A stretch of 64,000 nucleotides of DNA from Laedolimicola sp934402125 (GCF_052065835.1 NZ_JBQHTG010000004.1:186001-250000); one strand, 5' to 3'; shown: positions 26,955 to 36,502, counted from the first letter of the stretch. A program made the numbers and translations. Notes: generated by a model not told the origin, from the letters alone.

Positions 26955-29900
26955 TTACTTAAAATATGCTACGCCGGACTCGAAGATCTTCATGTCCTGC
27001 TCTCCGTAAATATTGATGGCAACGGAGTCGCCCCGGCGTTCGGAGTGCGCCATCTTGCCAAGGATACGTCCATCCGGACTTGTGATTCCCTCAATGCTTG
27101 CGTAGGAACCGTTTACGTTCCAATACTCGTCCATGCTGGCTTCGCCATCCGGATTGACATACTGGGTCGCTACCTGACCGTTTGCGAAAAGCTTGTCGAT
27201 CCACTCCTTGCTTGCCACAAAACGTCCCTCTCCATGGGAAGCCGGGTTTACATAAGTCTTGCCCAGCTCTGCGCCTGCAAGCCACGGGGACTTGTTGGTC
27301 ATTACCTTGGTGTAAACCATCTTGGATACGTGGCGGTTGATGGTGTTGAAGGTCAGGGTCGGGGAATCCTCCGTCTGTCCCACGATCTCGCCGTAGGGTA
27401 CCAGTCCCAGCTTAATCAGAGCCTGGAAGCCGTTGCAGATTCCCAGCGCCAGACCGTCCCGCTCGTTCAGCAGCTTCATAACTGCCTCTTTCATCCGGGC
27501 ATTCTGGAAGGCTGTCGCGAAGAACTTGGCGGAGCCATCCGGTTCGTCGCCTGCGGAAAAGCCGCCGGGGAACATGATAATCTGCGCCTGGCCGATGGCC
27601 TTTTCAAACTCCTCTACAGACTCGCGGATATCATCTGCGGACAGGTTGCGGAATACTTTGGTAATTACGTCCGCGCCTGCGCGCTCAAAGGCCTTTGCGC
27701 TGTCATACTCGCAGTTAGTTCCCGGGAACACCGGAATAAATACGGTCGGGCGCGCCACCTTGTGCTTGCATACATAGACGCTGTCTGCCTTGTAAAGCGG
27801 ACTCTCCACCTTCTCGGCTCCTGCCACTGCGGTGGTCGGGAATACCTTCTCCAGCGGCTCTTCCCATGTCTTCAGCGCTTCCTCTGTATCGATCTTCATA
27901 TCGCCGTAGGCGAAGCCGCTTTCGGTCACCTCACCGATTACGGTATAGGTTACGCCAAGCTCGCCCACCTTGTCTGCGGGAACCTCCGCCACGATATCGC
28001 CGAAGCCTGCGGTAAACAGGTCTCTCTTATCTACGCTGTGCTCAATCCGAACGCCCAGCTTATTACCAAAGGACATCTTGCTGACAGCGGCTGCCAGACC
28101 GGAACCGTCCAGAGCGTAAGCGGAAACAATCCGTCCTGCCTTTACGTCCTCGAAGAAGCGGCCATACAGGCTCTTGATCTCCTCATAATCCGGCAGATCG
28201 TAAGCGTCTCTGTGAATCTGTACCAGAACCAGCTTATTGCCGGCTTTCTTAAGCTCCGGTGTGAGAATTGTCTTGTCGCTGGCCACATCTACGGCGAAGG
28301 ATACCAGTGTGGGCGGTACGTCAATCTCGTTGAAGGTACCGGACATACTGTCCTTGCCTCCGATGGAGGGCAGTCCGAAGCCCAGCTGCGCGCTGTAAGC
28401 GCCGAGAAGGGCTGCGAAGGGCTGGCTCCAGCGATGGGGATCTCCGGTCATTCTGCGGAAATATTCCTGGAAGGTGAACCGGATCTTGCTGTAATCGCCG
28501 CCTGCCGCTACGATTCTTGCCACAGACTCAATGACTGCGTAAACAGCTCCGTGATAGGGGCTCCAGCTGGACAGATAGGGGTCAAAGCCGTAGCTCATCA
28601 TGGTTACTACGTCTGTCTTACCCTTCAGCACCGGCAGCTTTGCTACCATAGCCTGGGTCTCGGTCAGCTGATACTTGCCACCGTAGGGCATAAGAACGCT
28701 GCCTGCGCCGATGGAGCTGTCGAACATCTCCACCAGGCCCTTCTGGGAGCATACATTTAAATCTTTCAGGGTATCCAGCCATTTTGCCCGGACGTCCCCT
28801 ACCTCATTTCTTACAAAATATTTATCCTGCTCGGTGGGCAGATCCACTGCTACCGTAGTCTCCTGATGTGCGCCGTTGGTATCCAGGAACGCGCGGGAGA
28901 TATTGACAATCTCCTTTCCTCTCCAGGAAAGCACCAGTCTCGGATCCTCGGTTACCACAGCTACGGTGGTAGCCTCCAGGTTCTCCTCTGCAGCGTATTT
29001 CAGGAATTCTGCCTCGTCCTTTTTATCTACTACAACAGCCATACGCTCCTGGGACTCGGAGATAGCGATCTCCGTACCGTCCAGTCCCGCGTACTTCTTC
29101 GGAACCAGGTCGAGGTTTACCTTCAGGCCGTCTGCCAGCTCGCCGATGGCTACGGATACTCCGCCTGCGCCGAAATCGTTACACTTCTTAATCAGACGGG
29201 TTACCTCCGGACGACGGAACAGTCTCTGGATCTTACGCTCGGTGGGAGCGTTACCCTTCTGTACCTCAGCGCCGCAGGTCTCGATGGACTTCTCGGTATG
29301 GACCTTGGAGGATCCGGTTGCGCCGCCGCAGCCGTCACGGCCTGTCTCGCCGCCAAGAAGAATGATCAGATCTCCCGGATCGGAGGTCTCACGAATGACG
29401 TCCTTTCTGGGCGCCGCGCCCATCACCGCGCCAATCTCCATTCGCTTTGCCACATAGTTGGGGTGATAAATCTCTTTTACATAGCCGGTAGCCAGACCGA
29501 TCTGGTTGCCGTAAGAGCTGTAGCCGTGGGCTGCGCCGCGTACCAGCTTCTTCTGGGGCAGCTTGCCCTTCAGTGTCTCCTTTACTGATACGGTGGGATC
29601 TGCCGCGCCGGTTACACGCATAGCCTGATATACATAGGTACGCCCTGACAGCGGATCGCGGATTGCGCCGCCCAGACAGGTAGCCGCGCCGCCGAAGGGC
29701 TCAATCTCCGTCGGGTGGTTGTGGGTCTCGTTCTTAAAGTTTACCAGCCACTCCTCGGTCTCCCCGTCGATTTCCACGGGAACTACGATGGAGCAGGCAT
29801 TGATCTCATCGGATTCTTCCTGATCCTGTAATTTTCCTTCTGCCTTCAGCTTTCTCATGGCCATCAGCGCCAGATCCATCAGGCAGACAAACTTGTCCTT

Positions 29901-30704
29901 TCTGCCTTTAAAAATCTCCGCCCGGTCTGCCAGATACTGCTGATAGGTCTCTTCGATGGGCTTCTTATAATAGCCCTCCTCAAAGCTTACGTCGGTCAGC
30001 TCTGTGGAGAAGGTGGTATGACGGCAATGGTCGGACCAGTAGGTGTCCAACACGCGGATCTCAGTCATAGACGGATTCCGGTGCTCCTCATTTTTGAAAT
30101 AATTCTGGATATGCTGGAAATCCCGGAAGGTCATCGCCAGATTCAGGGAGTTGTAAAGCTCCCGGAAGGAAGTCTCGTCCATCTCACAGAAGCCGTCGAA
30201 AATCTTCACGTCTGCAGGCTCTTCAAATACGGTTACCAGAGTATCCGGCTTCTCTACAGCCGCTTCTCTGGAATCCACCGGGTTGATACAGTAGCTCTTA
30301 ATGGCTGCCAGCTCTTCCGGGGAAATGCCGCCCTCAATCACGTAGGTGGTAGCGGTACGGATCACCGGCTGCTCGTCCTCCTTCAGGAAACGGACGCACT
30401 GTACGGCAGAATCCGCTCTCTGATCAAACTGTCCCGGCAGGTACTCTACGCTGAACACCTGAGCGTCCGGAGCAGCCTCGAAGCTCTCTTCATATAAAGT
30501 ATCTACCGGCGGCTCGGAAAATACGGTCCGGCAAGCCCGGGCAAATACCTCGTCCGAGATGTTCTCCACATCATAGCGGATCAGCACCCGCGCACCCTTT
30601 ACATCTTCGATTCCCAGAAAGCTCTGAATCTCTTCCTGAAGCTCCTTTGCCTTTACCGCAAAAGCGTCCTTCTTCTCCACATAGATTCTTCTTACGTTGC
30701 TCAT
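26955..30704 (-). CDS. purL: Phosphoribosylformylglycinamidine synthase, single-chain
   Basis: Fourth step of purine synthesis: FGAR plus glutamine and ATP to FGAM. At 1249 residues it is the long single-chain clostridial form with the glutaminase fused at the C terminus (from about residue 980, VFIPVFPGTNCEYDSA; nucleophile Cys in GICNGFQ; ASHGEGR). The synthetase part has TYWSDHCRHTTF, TETHNHPTEIEPFGGAAT-like NETHNHPTEIEPFGG and PSIGGKDSMSGT. ATG at 30704 has AGGAGG at ideal spacing. It lies far from purE-M-N-D in this window and directly upstream of the GT-C cluster, with which it may be co-transcribed. Confidence 0.98.
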   Translation of the reverse strand: MSNVRRIYVEKKDAFAVKAKELQEEIQSFLGIEDVKGARVLIRYDVENISDEVFARACRTVFSEPPVDTLYEESFEAAPDAQVFSVEYLPGQFDQRADSAVQCVRFLKEDEQPVIRTATTYVIEGGISPEELAAIKSYCINPVDSREAAVEKPDTLVTVFEEPADVKIFDGFCEMDETSFRELYNSLNLAMTFRDFQHIQNYFKNEEHRNPSMTEIRVLDTYWSDHCRHTTFSTELTDVSFEEGYYKKPIEETYQQYLADRAEIFKGRKDKFVCLMDLALMAMRKLKAEGKLQDQEESDEINACSIVVPVEIDGETEEWLVNFKNETHNHPTEIEPFGGAATCLGGAIRDPLSGRTYVYQAMRVTGAADPTVSVKETLKGKLPQKKLVRGAAHGYSSYGNQIGLATGYVKEIYHPNYVAKRMEIGAVMGAAPRKDVIRETSDPGDLIILLGGETGRDGCGGATGSSKVHTEKSIETCGAEVQKGNAPTERKIQRLFRRPEVTRLIKKCNDFGAGGVSVAIGELADGLKVNLDLVPKKYAGLDGTEIAISESQERMAVVVDKKDEAEFLKYAAEENLEATTVAVVTEDPRLVLSWRGKEIVNISRAFLDTNGAHQETTVAVDLPTEQDKYFVRNEVGDVRAKWLDTLKDLNVCSQKGLVEMFDSSIGAGSVLMPYGGKYQLTETQAMVAKLPVLKGKTDVVTMMSYGFDPYLSSWSPYHGAVYAVIESVARIVAAGGDYSKIRFTFQEYFRRMTGDPHRWSQPFAALLGAYSAQLGFGLPSIGGKDSMSGTFNEIDVPPTLVSFAVDVASDKTILTPELKKAGNKLVLVQIHRDAYDLPDYEEIKSLYGRFFEDVKAGRIVSAYALDGSGLAAAVSKMSFGNKLGVRIEHSVDKRDLFTAGFGDIVAEVPADKVGELGVTYTVIGEVTESGFAYGDMKIDTEEALKTWEEPLEKVFPTTAVAGAEKVESPLYKADSVYVCKHKVARPTVFIPVFPGTNCEYDSAKAFERAGADVITKVFRNLSADDIRESVEEFEKAIGQAQIIMFPGGFSAGDEPDGSAKFFATAFQNARMKEAVMKLLNERDGLALGICNGFQALIKLGLVPYGEIVGQTEDSPTLTFNTINRHVSKMVYTKVMTNKSPWLAGAELGKTYVNPASHGEGRFVASKEWIDKLFANGQVATQYVNPDGEASMDEYWNVNGSYASIEGITSPDGRILGKMAHSERRGDSVAINIYGEQDMKIFESGVAYFK

Positions 30705-30737
30705 AACCGACCTCCTAAATAGTATTATCCTCAGTAC

Positions 30738-30774
30738 GGTATAATATCTTTATCATATCATGGGCTATTATACC
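30738..30774 (-). promoter_or_regulatory. Inverted repeat over the purL promoter -10
   Basis: GGTATAAT (30738-30745) and ATTATACC (30767-30774) form a perfect 8-bp inverted repeat 21 bp apart. The second arm covers the -10 box of the purL promoter, as an operator would. It does not look like the B. subtilis PurBox. Confidence 0.4.
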
Positions 30775-30795
30775 ATATAATTCCTCTTGCAACAA
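30767..30795 (-). promoter_or_regulatory. purL promoter
   Basis: On the minus strand TATAAT (30767-30772) lies 17 bp from TTGTTG (30790-30795). The -10 box is perfect, the -35 weak. The leader would be about 60 nt with no riboswitch-like fold seen. Confidence 0.6.
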
Positions 30796-30945
30796 TTCCT
30801 GATCCCATCATAGCATAAAAGTTTCCATAAGTATAATTAATAAATTTAAATTAATTTATAACTTTCTCTAATGGATTTTCTTCCCATTCTGTGCTATACT
30901 GAAAAAAACTGTAATAACCTTTTATCTCAACTGAAGGAGACCTCT

Positions 30946-33201
30946 ATGAAACAACTCAGGCAATACAAAGGCCAGCTTTTTTTTACCCTGGTTCTGCTTA
31001 TCATGCTTCTTGCCGCTCCCTTCCAGGATTACGTGGAGCGCAATTTCACTTATGAAGATATGAATTATCCGGAGGACGCCATCGGTATCGTCAGCACCGA
31101 ACAGGACATGCTGACCGTTCCCGAGGATGCCGGAGCGATCACCCTGACCAGCAATGATTATTATTTCAAAAAAGGAAGCTATCAGCTGACCTTTGCCGTC
31201 ACCTCCCAGGAGGAGGGCAGTAAGGTCCAGGTATACGATCCTCTGTATCTGAACGGAGACAACACTCCGGGGCGGATTTTATCGGAAGTCCCTGTGGAGC
31301 CCGGACAGGAAACCATATCCCTTTCCTTCACGGTGGAAGACCCGGTTTCCTGTGTAGAATTCCGGGTCCAGGCTGCCGGAGCTCTGACCTTCCGTGGAAT
31401 CTATCTCCTGTCAGAAAGAGGGCTTTACCGGGATCCGCAGCTTCTCGCCGCCCTGCTTCTGCTGGCCTCTGCCCTGCTTCTGCTGTACCGGACCCGGAAG
31501 CCTCTGCGCGCTGAAGTCCTGATTCCCCTGGCCTTTGCGGCAGTCTGGGCCTCTATGCCCCTGACGCTGCCCTGGCTTTTGCGGGGACATGATATGTTCT
31601 TCCATTACAGCCGGATTTTCTATCTGGCCCAGGATCTCTTTACCGGGCAGTTTCCGGTGCGCATCCATTCCGGCCTGTTCCGCGGCTTCGGCTACATGAA
31701 TCCGGTTTTCTACCCGGAACTGTTCCTGTATCCCTTCGCCCTGCTCTGCCGCCTTGGCATGTCACCCATCGGCTGCTGCCGGCTGCTCCTGCTGTCTGTC
31801 AACCTGGCCACGGCAGGTATCTCCTACTATGCCTTTTCCCGGCTGCTCCGTTCCAGAAAAACCGGCATGACGGCCGCTTTTTTCTATACTCTGTCAGCCT
31901 ACCGGCTCATCAATCTTTACACCCGTTCCGCGGTGGGCGAGGTTCTGGCCACGATGTTCCTGCCCCTCCTGCTGCTGGGTATGTATCAGCTTTTCTATGG
32001 AAATGATAAGAAATGGATTACAGCTGTGCTGGCCTTTACCGGCCTGTTCCAGTCCCACATGATTTCCACCGAGCTGGCCCTGGGATACGCCCTGCTTTTT
32101 GCGCTTCTGAGCCTGCCCTGTCTGAAAGATCGGCAGCGTCTGATCCATATCCTCATAGCCGGAGGCGCCACGGTGCTTTTGAATCTGTGGTCCATTCTGC
32201 CGCTTCTCGATCTGATGCGGTATCCGCTGGTCCTCCAGGGCGACGCCCGCAACCTGGCCGGATATTCCCTGTATGGCGTCCAGCTTTTTGATACCGGACT
32301 TCTAAACCCGGCGGGCGACGCCCTGGGCCGGGGATCCATCGCCGGGGAAATGCCTTATTCCCTGGGGCTTCTGCTGCTCCTGGGAAGCCTGCTGTTCCTC
32401 TCCCTGTGTCTTCGGAAACAGAACCGGCTTCCGGCCTTCCAGCTTCGGCTCGGCGTCTGGTGCCTGATTTTTGGCAGCCTGTCTGTCTATGCTTCCACCA
32501 TTTATTTTCCTTGGGAGCGTCTGCAGCGTCTGAGCTTCCTCAACCATCTGGTGGGGGCCATTCAGTTTTCCTCCCGGTTTCTGCCCTTTGCCACCCTGTT
32601 TCTCTGTGTGGTATCGGCCATCGCGGTCTGCGGCTATTTCCGGGAACCCTCAGCCAAAAAGCTGCTGTTTCTGGGCTGCGCCCTGTTTCTGACCTGTTCC
32701 GCAGGCAATTACTTCAGCCAGTATGTAAACGAGGCGGCTGCCTTTGCCTCTGTGGAAAATCAGCTGGATTCTGTTCAGACCACCGACGTCCTGTATCTGA
32801 TTTCCCATGAGGGAGATTATTTCAGCACCCGGGAGCTTACCAGCCAGGAGGTAACCTTTACCGCCTCCGACGGCGTAACACTCACAGACACCGGACGAAA
32901 AGGCAGCCAGGCTGTCTTCACCTATGAAAAGGCAGAAGACTCCGCCGCCTATGTGGACGTTCCTTTCAACTATTATCCCTATTACCGGGCTTCGGACACG
33001 GAAGGACAGCTTCTTACCACCGCTGTCAGCGATCAGCTGCTCCGTCTCCGCGTATTTCTCCCGGAGGCGGCCTCTGGCACTGTCACCGTAACCTTCCGGC
33101 TTCCGGCACTGTTCCGGGCAGGCGATCTGATTTCACTGTTCACTGCCCTTGGACTTGCCGCGCTTGCCCTGATTCCTATGCTGCGCAAAAAGAAGGAGTG
33201 A
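30946..33201 (+). CDS. PTPS-related large membrane protein, copy 2
   Basis: A 751-residue paralog of the minus-strand gene at 18473. Both start with K-x-Y-KGQLF and a membrane helix, then an outside beta-rich domain containing YLNGDNTPGRI, then a polytopic core with FRGFGYMNPVFYPELFLY and YRLINLYTRSAVGEVLA, and a C-terminal outside domain ending in a last helix and basic tail. The ATG at 30946 follows GAAGGAGA; the reading frame is open further upstream but without a site. It reads away from purL and is followed 4 bp later by a LysR regulator. Function is inferred as envelope polymer modification. Confidence 0.75.
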   Translation: MKQLRQYKGQLFFTLVLLIMLLAAPFQDYVERNFTYEDMNYPEDAIGIVSTEQDMLTVPEDAGAITLTSNDYYFKKGSYQLTFAVTSQEEGSKVQVYDPLYLNGDNTPGRILSEVPVEPGQETISLSFTVEDPVSCVEFRVQAAGALTFRGIYLLSERGLYRDPQLLAALLLLASALLLLYRTRKPLRAEVLIPLAFAAVWASMPLTLPWLLRGHDMFFHYSRIFYLAQDLFTGQFPVRIHSGLFRGFGYMNPVFYPELFLYPFALLCRLGMSPIGCCRLLLLSVNLATAGISYYAFSRLLRSRKTGMTAAFFYTLSAYRLINLYTRSAVGEVLATMFLPLLLLGMYQLFYGNDKKWITAVLAFTGLFQSHMISTELALGYALLFALLSLPCLKDRQRLIHILIAGGATVLLNLWSILPLLDLMRYPLVLQGDARNLAGYSLYGVQLFDTGLLNPAGDALGRGSIAGEMPYSLGLLLLLGSLLFLSLCLRKQNRLPAFQLRLGVWCLIFGSLSVYASTIYFPWERLQRLSFLNHLVGAIQFSSRFLPFATLFLCVVSAIAVCGYFREPSAKKLLFLGCALFLTCSAGNYFSQYVNEAAAFASVENQLDSVQTTDVLYLISHEGDYFSTRELTSQEVTFTASDGVTLTDTGRKGSQAVFTYEKAEDSAAYVDVPFNYYPYYRASDTEGQLLTTAVSDQLLRLRVFLPEAASGTVTVTFRLPALFRAGDLISLFTALGLAALALIPMLRKKKE

Positions 33202-33205
33202 TTTT

Positions 33206-34084
33206 ATGGATATCAACTATGAACTTTACAAGGTCTTTTATCATGTGGCCGTTACCTTAAGCTTCTCCGAGGCTTCCAAACAGCTCTTTATCTCCCAGTC
33301 GGCGGTCAGCCAGTCCATCAAGGTGCTGGAGAAAAAGCTGAACCAGAACCTGTTTATCCGCAGCACCAAGCGGGTACAGCTTACCCCGGAGGGGGAGATC
33401 CTGCTGCGCCATATTGAACCGGCCATTAACCTGATTCAGCGGGGTGAAAATCAGATTATGGAGGCCAACTCCCTGGGCGGCGGCCAGCTCCGTATCGGCG
33501 CCAGCGACACCATCTGCCGCTATTTCCTGGTGCCTTACTTAAGCCGCTTCCATAAGGAATTTCCCGGCATCCATATCAAGGTTGCCAACAATACCTCCAT
33601 CGGCTGCGTAGATCTGCTGGAAAGCGGCCAGGTGGATTTGATTTTTACCAACTATCCCAACTCCAGACTGGGAAATACCGGGCACATGACGAAGGTACAT
33701 ACTTTCCAGGACGTCTTTATCGCCAACCGGAATTATTTTAATCTGGAAAATCAGAAGCTCACCCTCCGGCAGCTCCTGAACTATCCGATTCTCATGCTGG
33801 ACCGAAAAAGCACCACCAGCGAATACCTGCATGCCCTGTTCCAGCAGCACCAGCTGGATCTGGTGCCGGAAATCGAGCTGTCCAGTAACGACCTGCTGCT
33901 GGATCTGGCCTCTATCGGCCTTGGCATTGCTTTTGTGCCGGACTACTGCCTGCCCAAGCATTCCACGGATCTGTTTCCCCTGTCCCTGGCCGAGGAGCTG
34001 CCCAGCCGTCAGCTCATGCTGGTACACAGTGAACAGCTCCCTTTAAGTCCTGCGGCAAAGCAGTTCCTGGAATACTTCGTCTAG
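33206..34084 (+). CDS. LysR-family transcriptional regulator
   Basis: A 292-residue LysR protein. The N-terminal winged helix-turn-helix covers about residues 3-60 (SFSEASKQLFISQSAVSQSIKVLE) and is followed by a linker helix and a two-lobed effector domain (from about residue 90, LRIGASDTICRYFLVPYLSRF). It begins 4 bp after the PTPS-related gene, with GGAG upstream, so the two are co-transcribed. LysR proteins usually act on a divergent or neighbouring gene; here the divergent gene is purL and the linked one is the membrane protein. Ligand unknown. Its stop is 1 bp from the stop of the convergent helicase gene. Confidence 0.92.
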   Translation: MDINYELYKVFYHVAVTLSFSEASKQLFISQSAVSQSIKVLEKKLNQNLFIRSTKRVQLTPEGEILLRHIEPAINLIQRGENQIMEANSLGGGQLRIGASDTICRYFLVPYLSRFHKEFPGIHIKVANNTSIGCVDLLESGQVDLIFTNYPNSRLGNTGHMTKVHTFQDVFIANRNYFNLENQKLTLRQLLNYPILMLDRKSTTSEYLHALFQQHQLDLVPEIELSSNDLLLDLASIGLGIAFVPDYCLPKHSTDLFPLSLAEELPSRQLMLVHSEQLPLSPAAKQFLEYFV

Positions 34085-34085
34085 C

Positions 34086-36443
34086 TTATCGCATTTTCCA
34101 GAAGTTCTCTATCTGTTCTCCTGCGTTTCCCAGCCGGCAGCCCTGCACGTTTCCCCACTCCAGGGGAAACAGCCGGGTATACTCCGGGCTTCCGAACCGA
34201 TCGTCCAGCAGGAGCACCACTCCCATATCCTCTTCTGTACGGATAACCCGGCCTGCGGCCTGCAGGACCTTATTCATGCCCGGATAGCGGTAGGCGTAGG
34301 CAAAGCCGTCCATCTGCCTTCCTTCATAGTATTGCCGCAGGATTTCCCGTTCGTTGCAGATCTGAGGCAGTCCGGTGCCCACAACGGCCGCTCCTATGAG
34401 ACTTTCCCCCTTCAAATCAATGCCCTCGGAAAAAATTCCGCCCAGTACACAGAAGCCCAGAAGGCTTTTCTCTTCCTGCGGTTCCCGGAAACGGGCAAGA
34501 AATTCCTCCCGTTCCTTCTCTCCCATGCCGCTCTGCTGAATCAGGCAGTCGGTTTCTCCCCCATCAAGCTCCAGATAACAGTCCCAGATCTCCTCCATCA
34601 TACGGTAGGAGGGAAAGAAGGCCAGATAATTTCCCTTCCGCGCTGCCGTCATGGTCTTCAGGTATCCGGCTATCCGCCCGTATTCTCTAAGGTTCCGGCG
34701 GGTATAACGGCTGCTCACGTCCTGTCCCTGAAGAAGCAGACGCTTTTCCGGAAGGAAGGGCGAGCGGGCGTAGACGGCATAATCGTCCTCCGCCCCTAAA
34801 AGGTGCTTATAATAGGGCATGGGCAGCAGGGTGGCAGAGAAAAAGATGGCCGAGCGCCCCTGATCCAGGCAGGCACAGAGATTCTCTGCGGTTTCCACGC
34901 AGTACAGCTTCAGATAGAAGTTTCCATTTTCTCCCATTTCGCTGTAAATCACATAATTTTCGTCCAACAGATCTGCTGTATTCAGGAAGTTCCGCAGGGA
35001 AAACCAGAATTCCAGTACCTTCTGATCCAGCTCCGGCTCCAGTCCCTCCTCCCGCAGGCGCTCCAGCTCCGCAGACAAAGACAGCGCCATGAGAATCAGG
35101 GGATCCACATTTTTGTGAAGCTGCCAGCTCTCGCATTCACGCTTCAGCCCCAGCAGATAGCGGTTGCAGCGTTCTAATAGGCGCTCCGCCTTGTGATCCC
35201 GTCCTTTTAGCGCCCGCTTCAGCTCCAGGAAATCCTCCTTGCAGAGTACGGCGCTGAACATCTCCCGCCCCCGCTCCACCAGGTTGTGGGCCTCGTCAAT
35301 CAGGAACAGATAGTCCCCCTTAACGCCCTCGCCAAAGAAGCGCTTCAGCCGCACGTTCGGGTCAAAGACGTAATTGTAATCACAGATCACCACATCGGTC
35401 CAGGAGGCCGTATCCAGACTCAGCTCAAAGGGACAGACCCGATGCTTCCCGGCCTGGGCCAGAAGTGCCTCCCGCCCCAGGGCGTCCGGGCCGGTTGTGA
35501 GCAGCTCATAGACTGCCTCATTAATCCGGTCAAAATGCCCCCTGGCATAGGGGCAGGCCTCCGGGTTGCAGTCCGGCGTCTCACAGATACACAGCTTCTC
35601 TTTGGCAGTCAGCGTCACTGCCTTCATGCGCAGTCCCTGCTTCCGGAGGACCAGAAAGGCTTCCTCCGCCACCGTCCTGGTTACCGTCCTGGCTGTCAGG
35701 TAAAAGATCCGGTCTCCCAGTCCTTCTCCCACCGCCTTCACTGCGGGAAAGACCGTGGACATGGTTTTGCCCACGCCGGTGGGCGCCTGGATAAAAAGCC
35801 GTTTTTCCCGGGCAATGGCGCGGTAGACACTGTAGGCCAGCTCCCGCTGGCCCTCCCGGTAGACAAAGGGAAATTCCAGAGGCTGAATGCTGGCCTTCCG
35901 GGTCTTTTTCCATTCGTACTGGAACCGGGCCCACTTTTCATAACGCCCCATCAGCTCGTCAAACCACTGATCCAGCTCCTCCCGCTCATGGATTGTGCGG
36001 AAATAACGCAGCTCTTCTGTCTCCAGGTTCCCATAAGTCATCTGCACGCCGATCTGCCGCAAATCCTGCTGTCTGGCATAGATACAGGCATAACAGAGAG
36101 CCTGGGCCAGATGTACCGGAACCGGCTCCTCCAGAAGGGCCACGTCCCGGTAGGTTCCTTTGATCTCATCGATGTAAATCCTGCCGTCCTCTTCCAGGAT
36201 CCCGTCCGCCCGGCCCTCCACCAGACAGTCAAACTCTCCCATGGGAACCAGATATTTCAGGCTCACCTCGGCGGTATAATGGGCTCCCATACGCCGCTGC
36301 AGCTTCCGGTGCAGCCGGCCTCCCGCCTGCATGGCCGTTAAATCTGTTTTTCCGCCTGTTCGATTGTCCAGATCTCCCGATCGGAGAATAAACTCTACTA
36401 AATCACGTACCGAGATACGAAGCTGGGTTCTTGTCTCTTCCAT
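34086..36443 (-). CDS. DinG/XPD-like Fe-S DNA helicase with nuclease-like N terminus
   Basis: A 785-residue superfamily 2 helicase. The N-terminal ~180 residues resemble a PD-(D/E)XK/Cas4-like domain (EFDCLVEGRADGI, IYIDEIKGTYRD), then come Walker A APTGVGKTMSTVFP, the iron-sulfur cysteines (CICETPDCNPEACPYARG and HRVCPFEL), the DEAH box FLIDEAHNLVERG, and the C-terminal helicase lobe with LLGFCVLGGIFSEGIDLKG and QAAGRVIRTEED. This fused form is common in Clostridia and is thought to act in DNA repair, but its role is not established. Its own promoter lies just upstream. Confidence 0.9.
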   Translation of the reverse strand: MEETRTQLRISVRDLVEFILRSGDLDNRTGGKTDLTAMQAGGRLHRKLQRRMGAHYTAEVSLKYLVPMGEFDCLVEGRADGILEEDGRIYIDEIKGTYRDVALLEEPVPVHLAQALCYACIYARQQDLRQIGVQMTYGNLETEELRYFRTIHEREELDQWFDELMGRYEKWARFQYEWKKTRKASIQPLEFPFVYREGQRELAYSVYRAIAREKRLFIQAPTGVGKTMSTVFPAVKAVGEGLGDRIFYLTARTVTRTVAEEAFLVLRKQGLRMKAVTLTAKEKLCICETPDCNPEACPYARGHFDRINEAVYELLTTGPDALGREALLAQAGKHRVCPFELSLDTASWTDVVICDYNYVFDPNVRLKRFFGEGVKGDYLFLIDEAHNLVERGREMFSAVLCKEDFLELKRALKGRDHKAERLLERCNRYLLGLKRECESWQLHKNVDPLILMALSLSAELERLREEGLEPELDQKVLEFWFSLRNFLNTADLLDENYVIYSEMGENGNFYLKLYCVETAENLCACLDQGRSAIFFSATLLPMPYYKHLLGAEDDYAVYARSPFLPEKRLLLQGQDVSSRYTRRNLREYGRIAGYLKTMTAARKGNYLAFFPSYRMMEEIWDCYLELDGGETDCLIQQSGMGEKEREEFLARFREPQEEKSLLGFCVLGGIFSEGIDLKGESLIGAAVVGTGLPQICNEREILRQYYEGRQMDGFAYAYRYPGMNKVLQAAGRVIRTEEDMGVVLLLDDRFGSPEYTRLFPLEWGNVQGCRLGNAGEQIENFWKMR

Positions 36444-36473
36444 TTTCCTGACTCCTGTTGAATTCTGGGATCC

Positions 36474-36502
36474 ATTATAGCATGAAAATAGAATCCTGTA
36501 AC
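36474..36502 (-). promoter_or_regulatory. Promoter of the helicase gene
   Basis: Extended -10 TGCTATAAT (TATAAT at 36474-36479) is 17 bp from GTTACA (36497-36502) on the minus strand, about 31 bp before the helicase ATG. Confidence 0.7.

Noticed and set aside
27045..28760. Open frame of 571 codons on the plus strand
   Set aside because: It lies wholly antisense to purL, a certain gene, lacks a ribosome-binding site and shows no recognisable domain. Such frames arise from the codon bias of the sense gene.
30705..30945. Possible riboswitch between purL and the PTPS-related gene
   Set aside because: The region holds promoter-like boxes and an inverted repeat but no conserved aptamer pattern.
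35286..36341. Open frame of 351 codons opposite the helicase gene
   Set aside because: Fully antisense to a gene with clear helicase motifs; composition rich in Leu, His and Gln as expected of a shadow frame.
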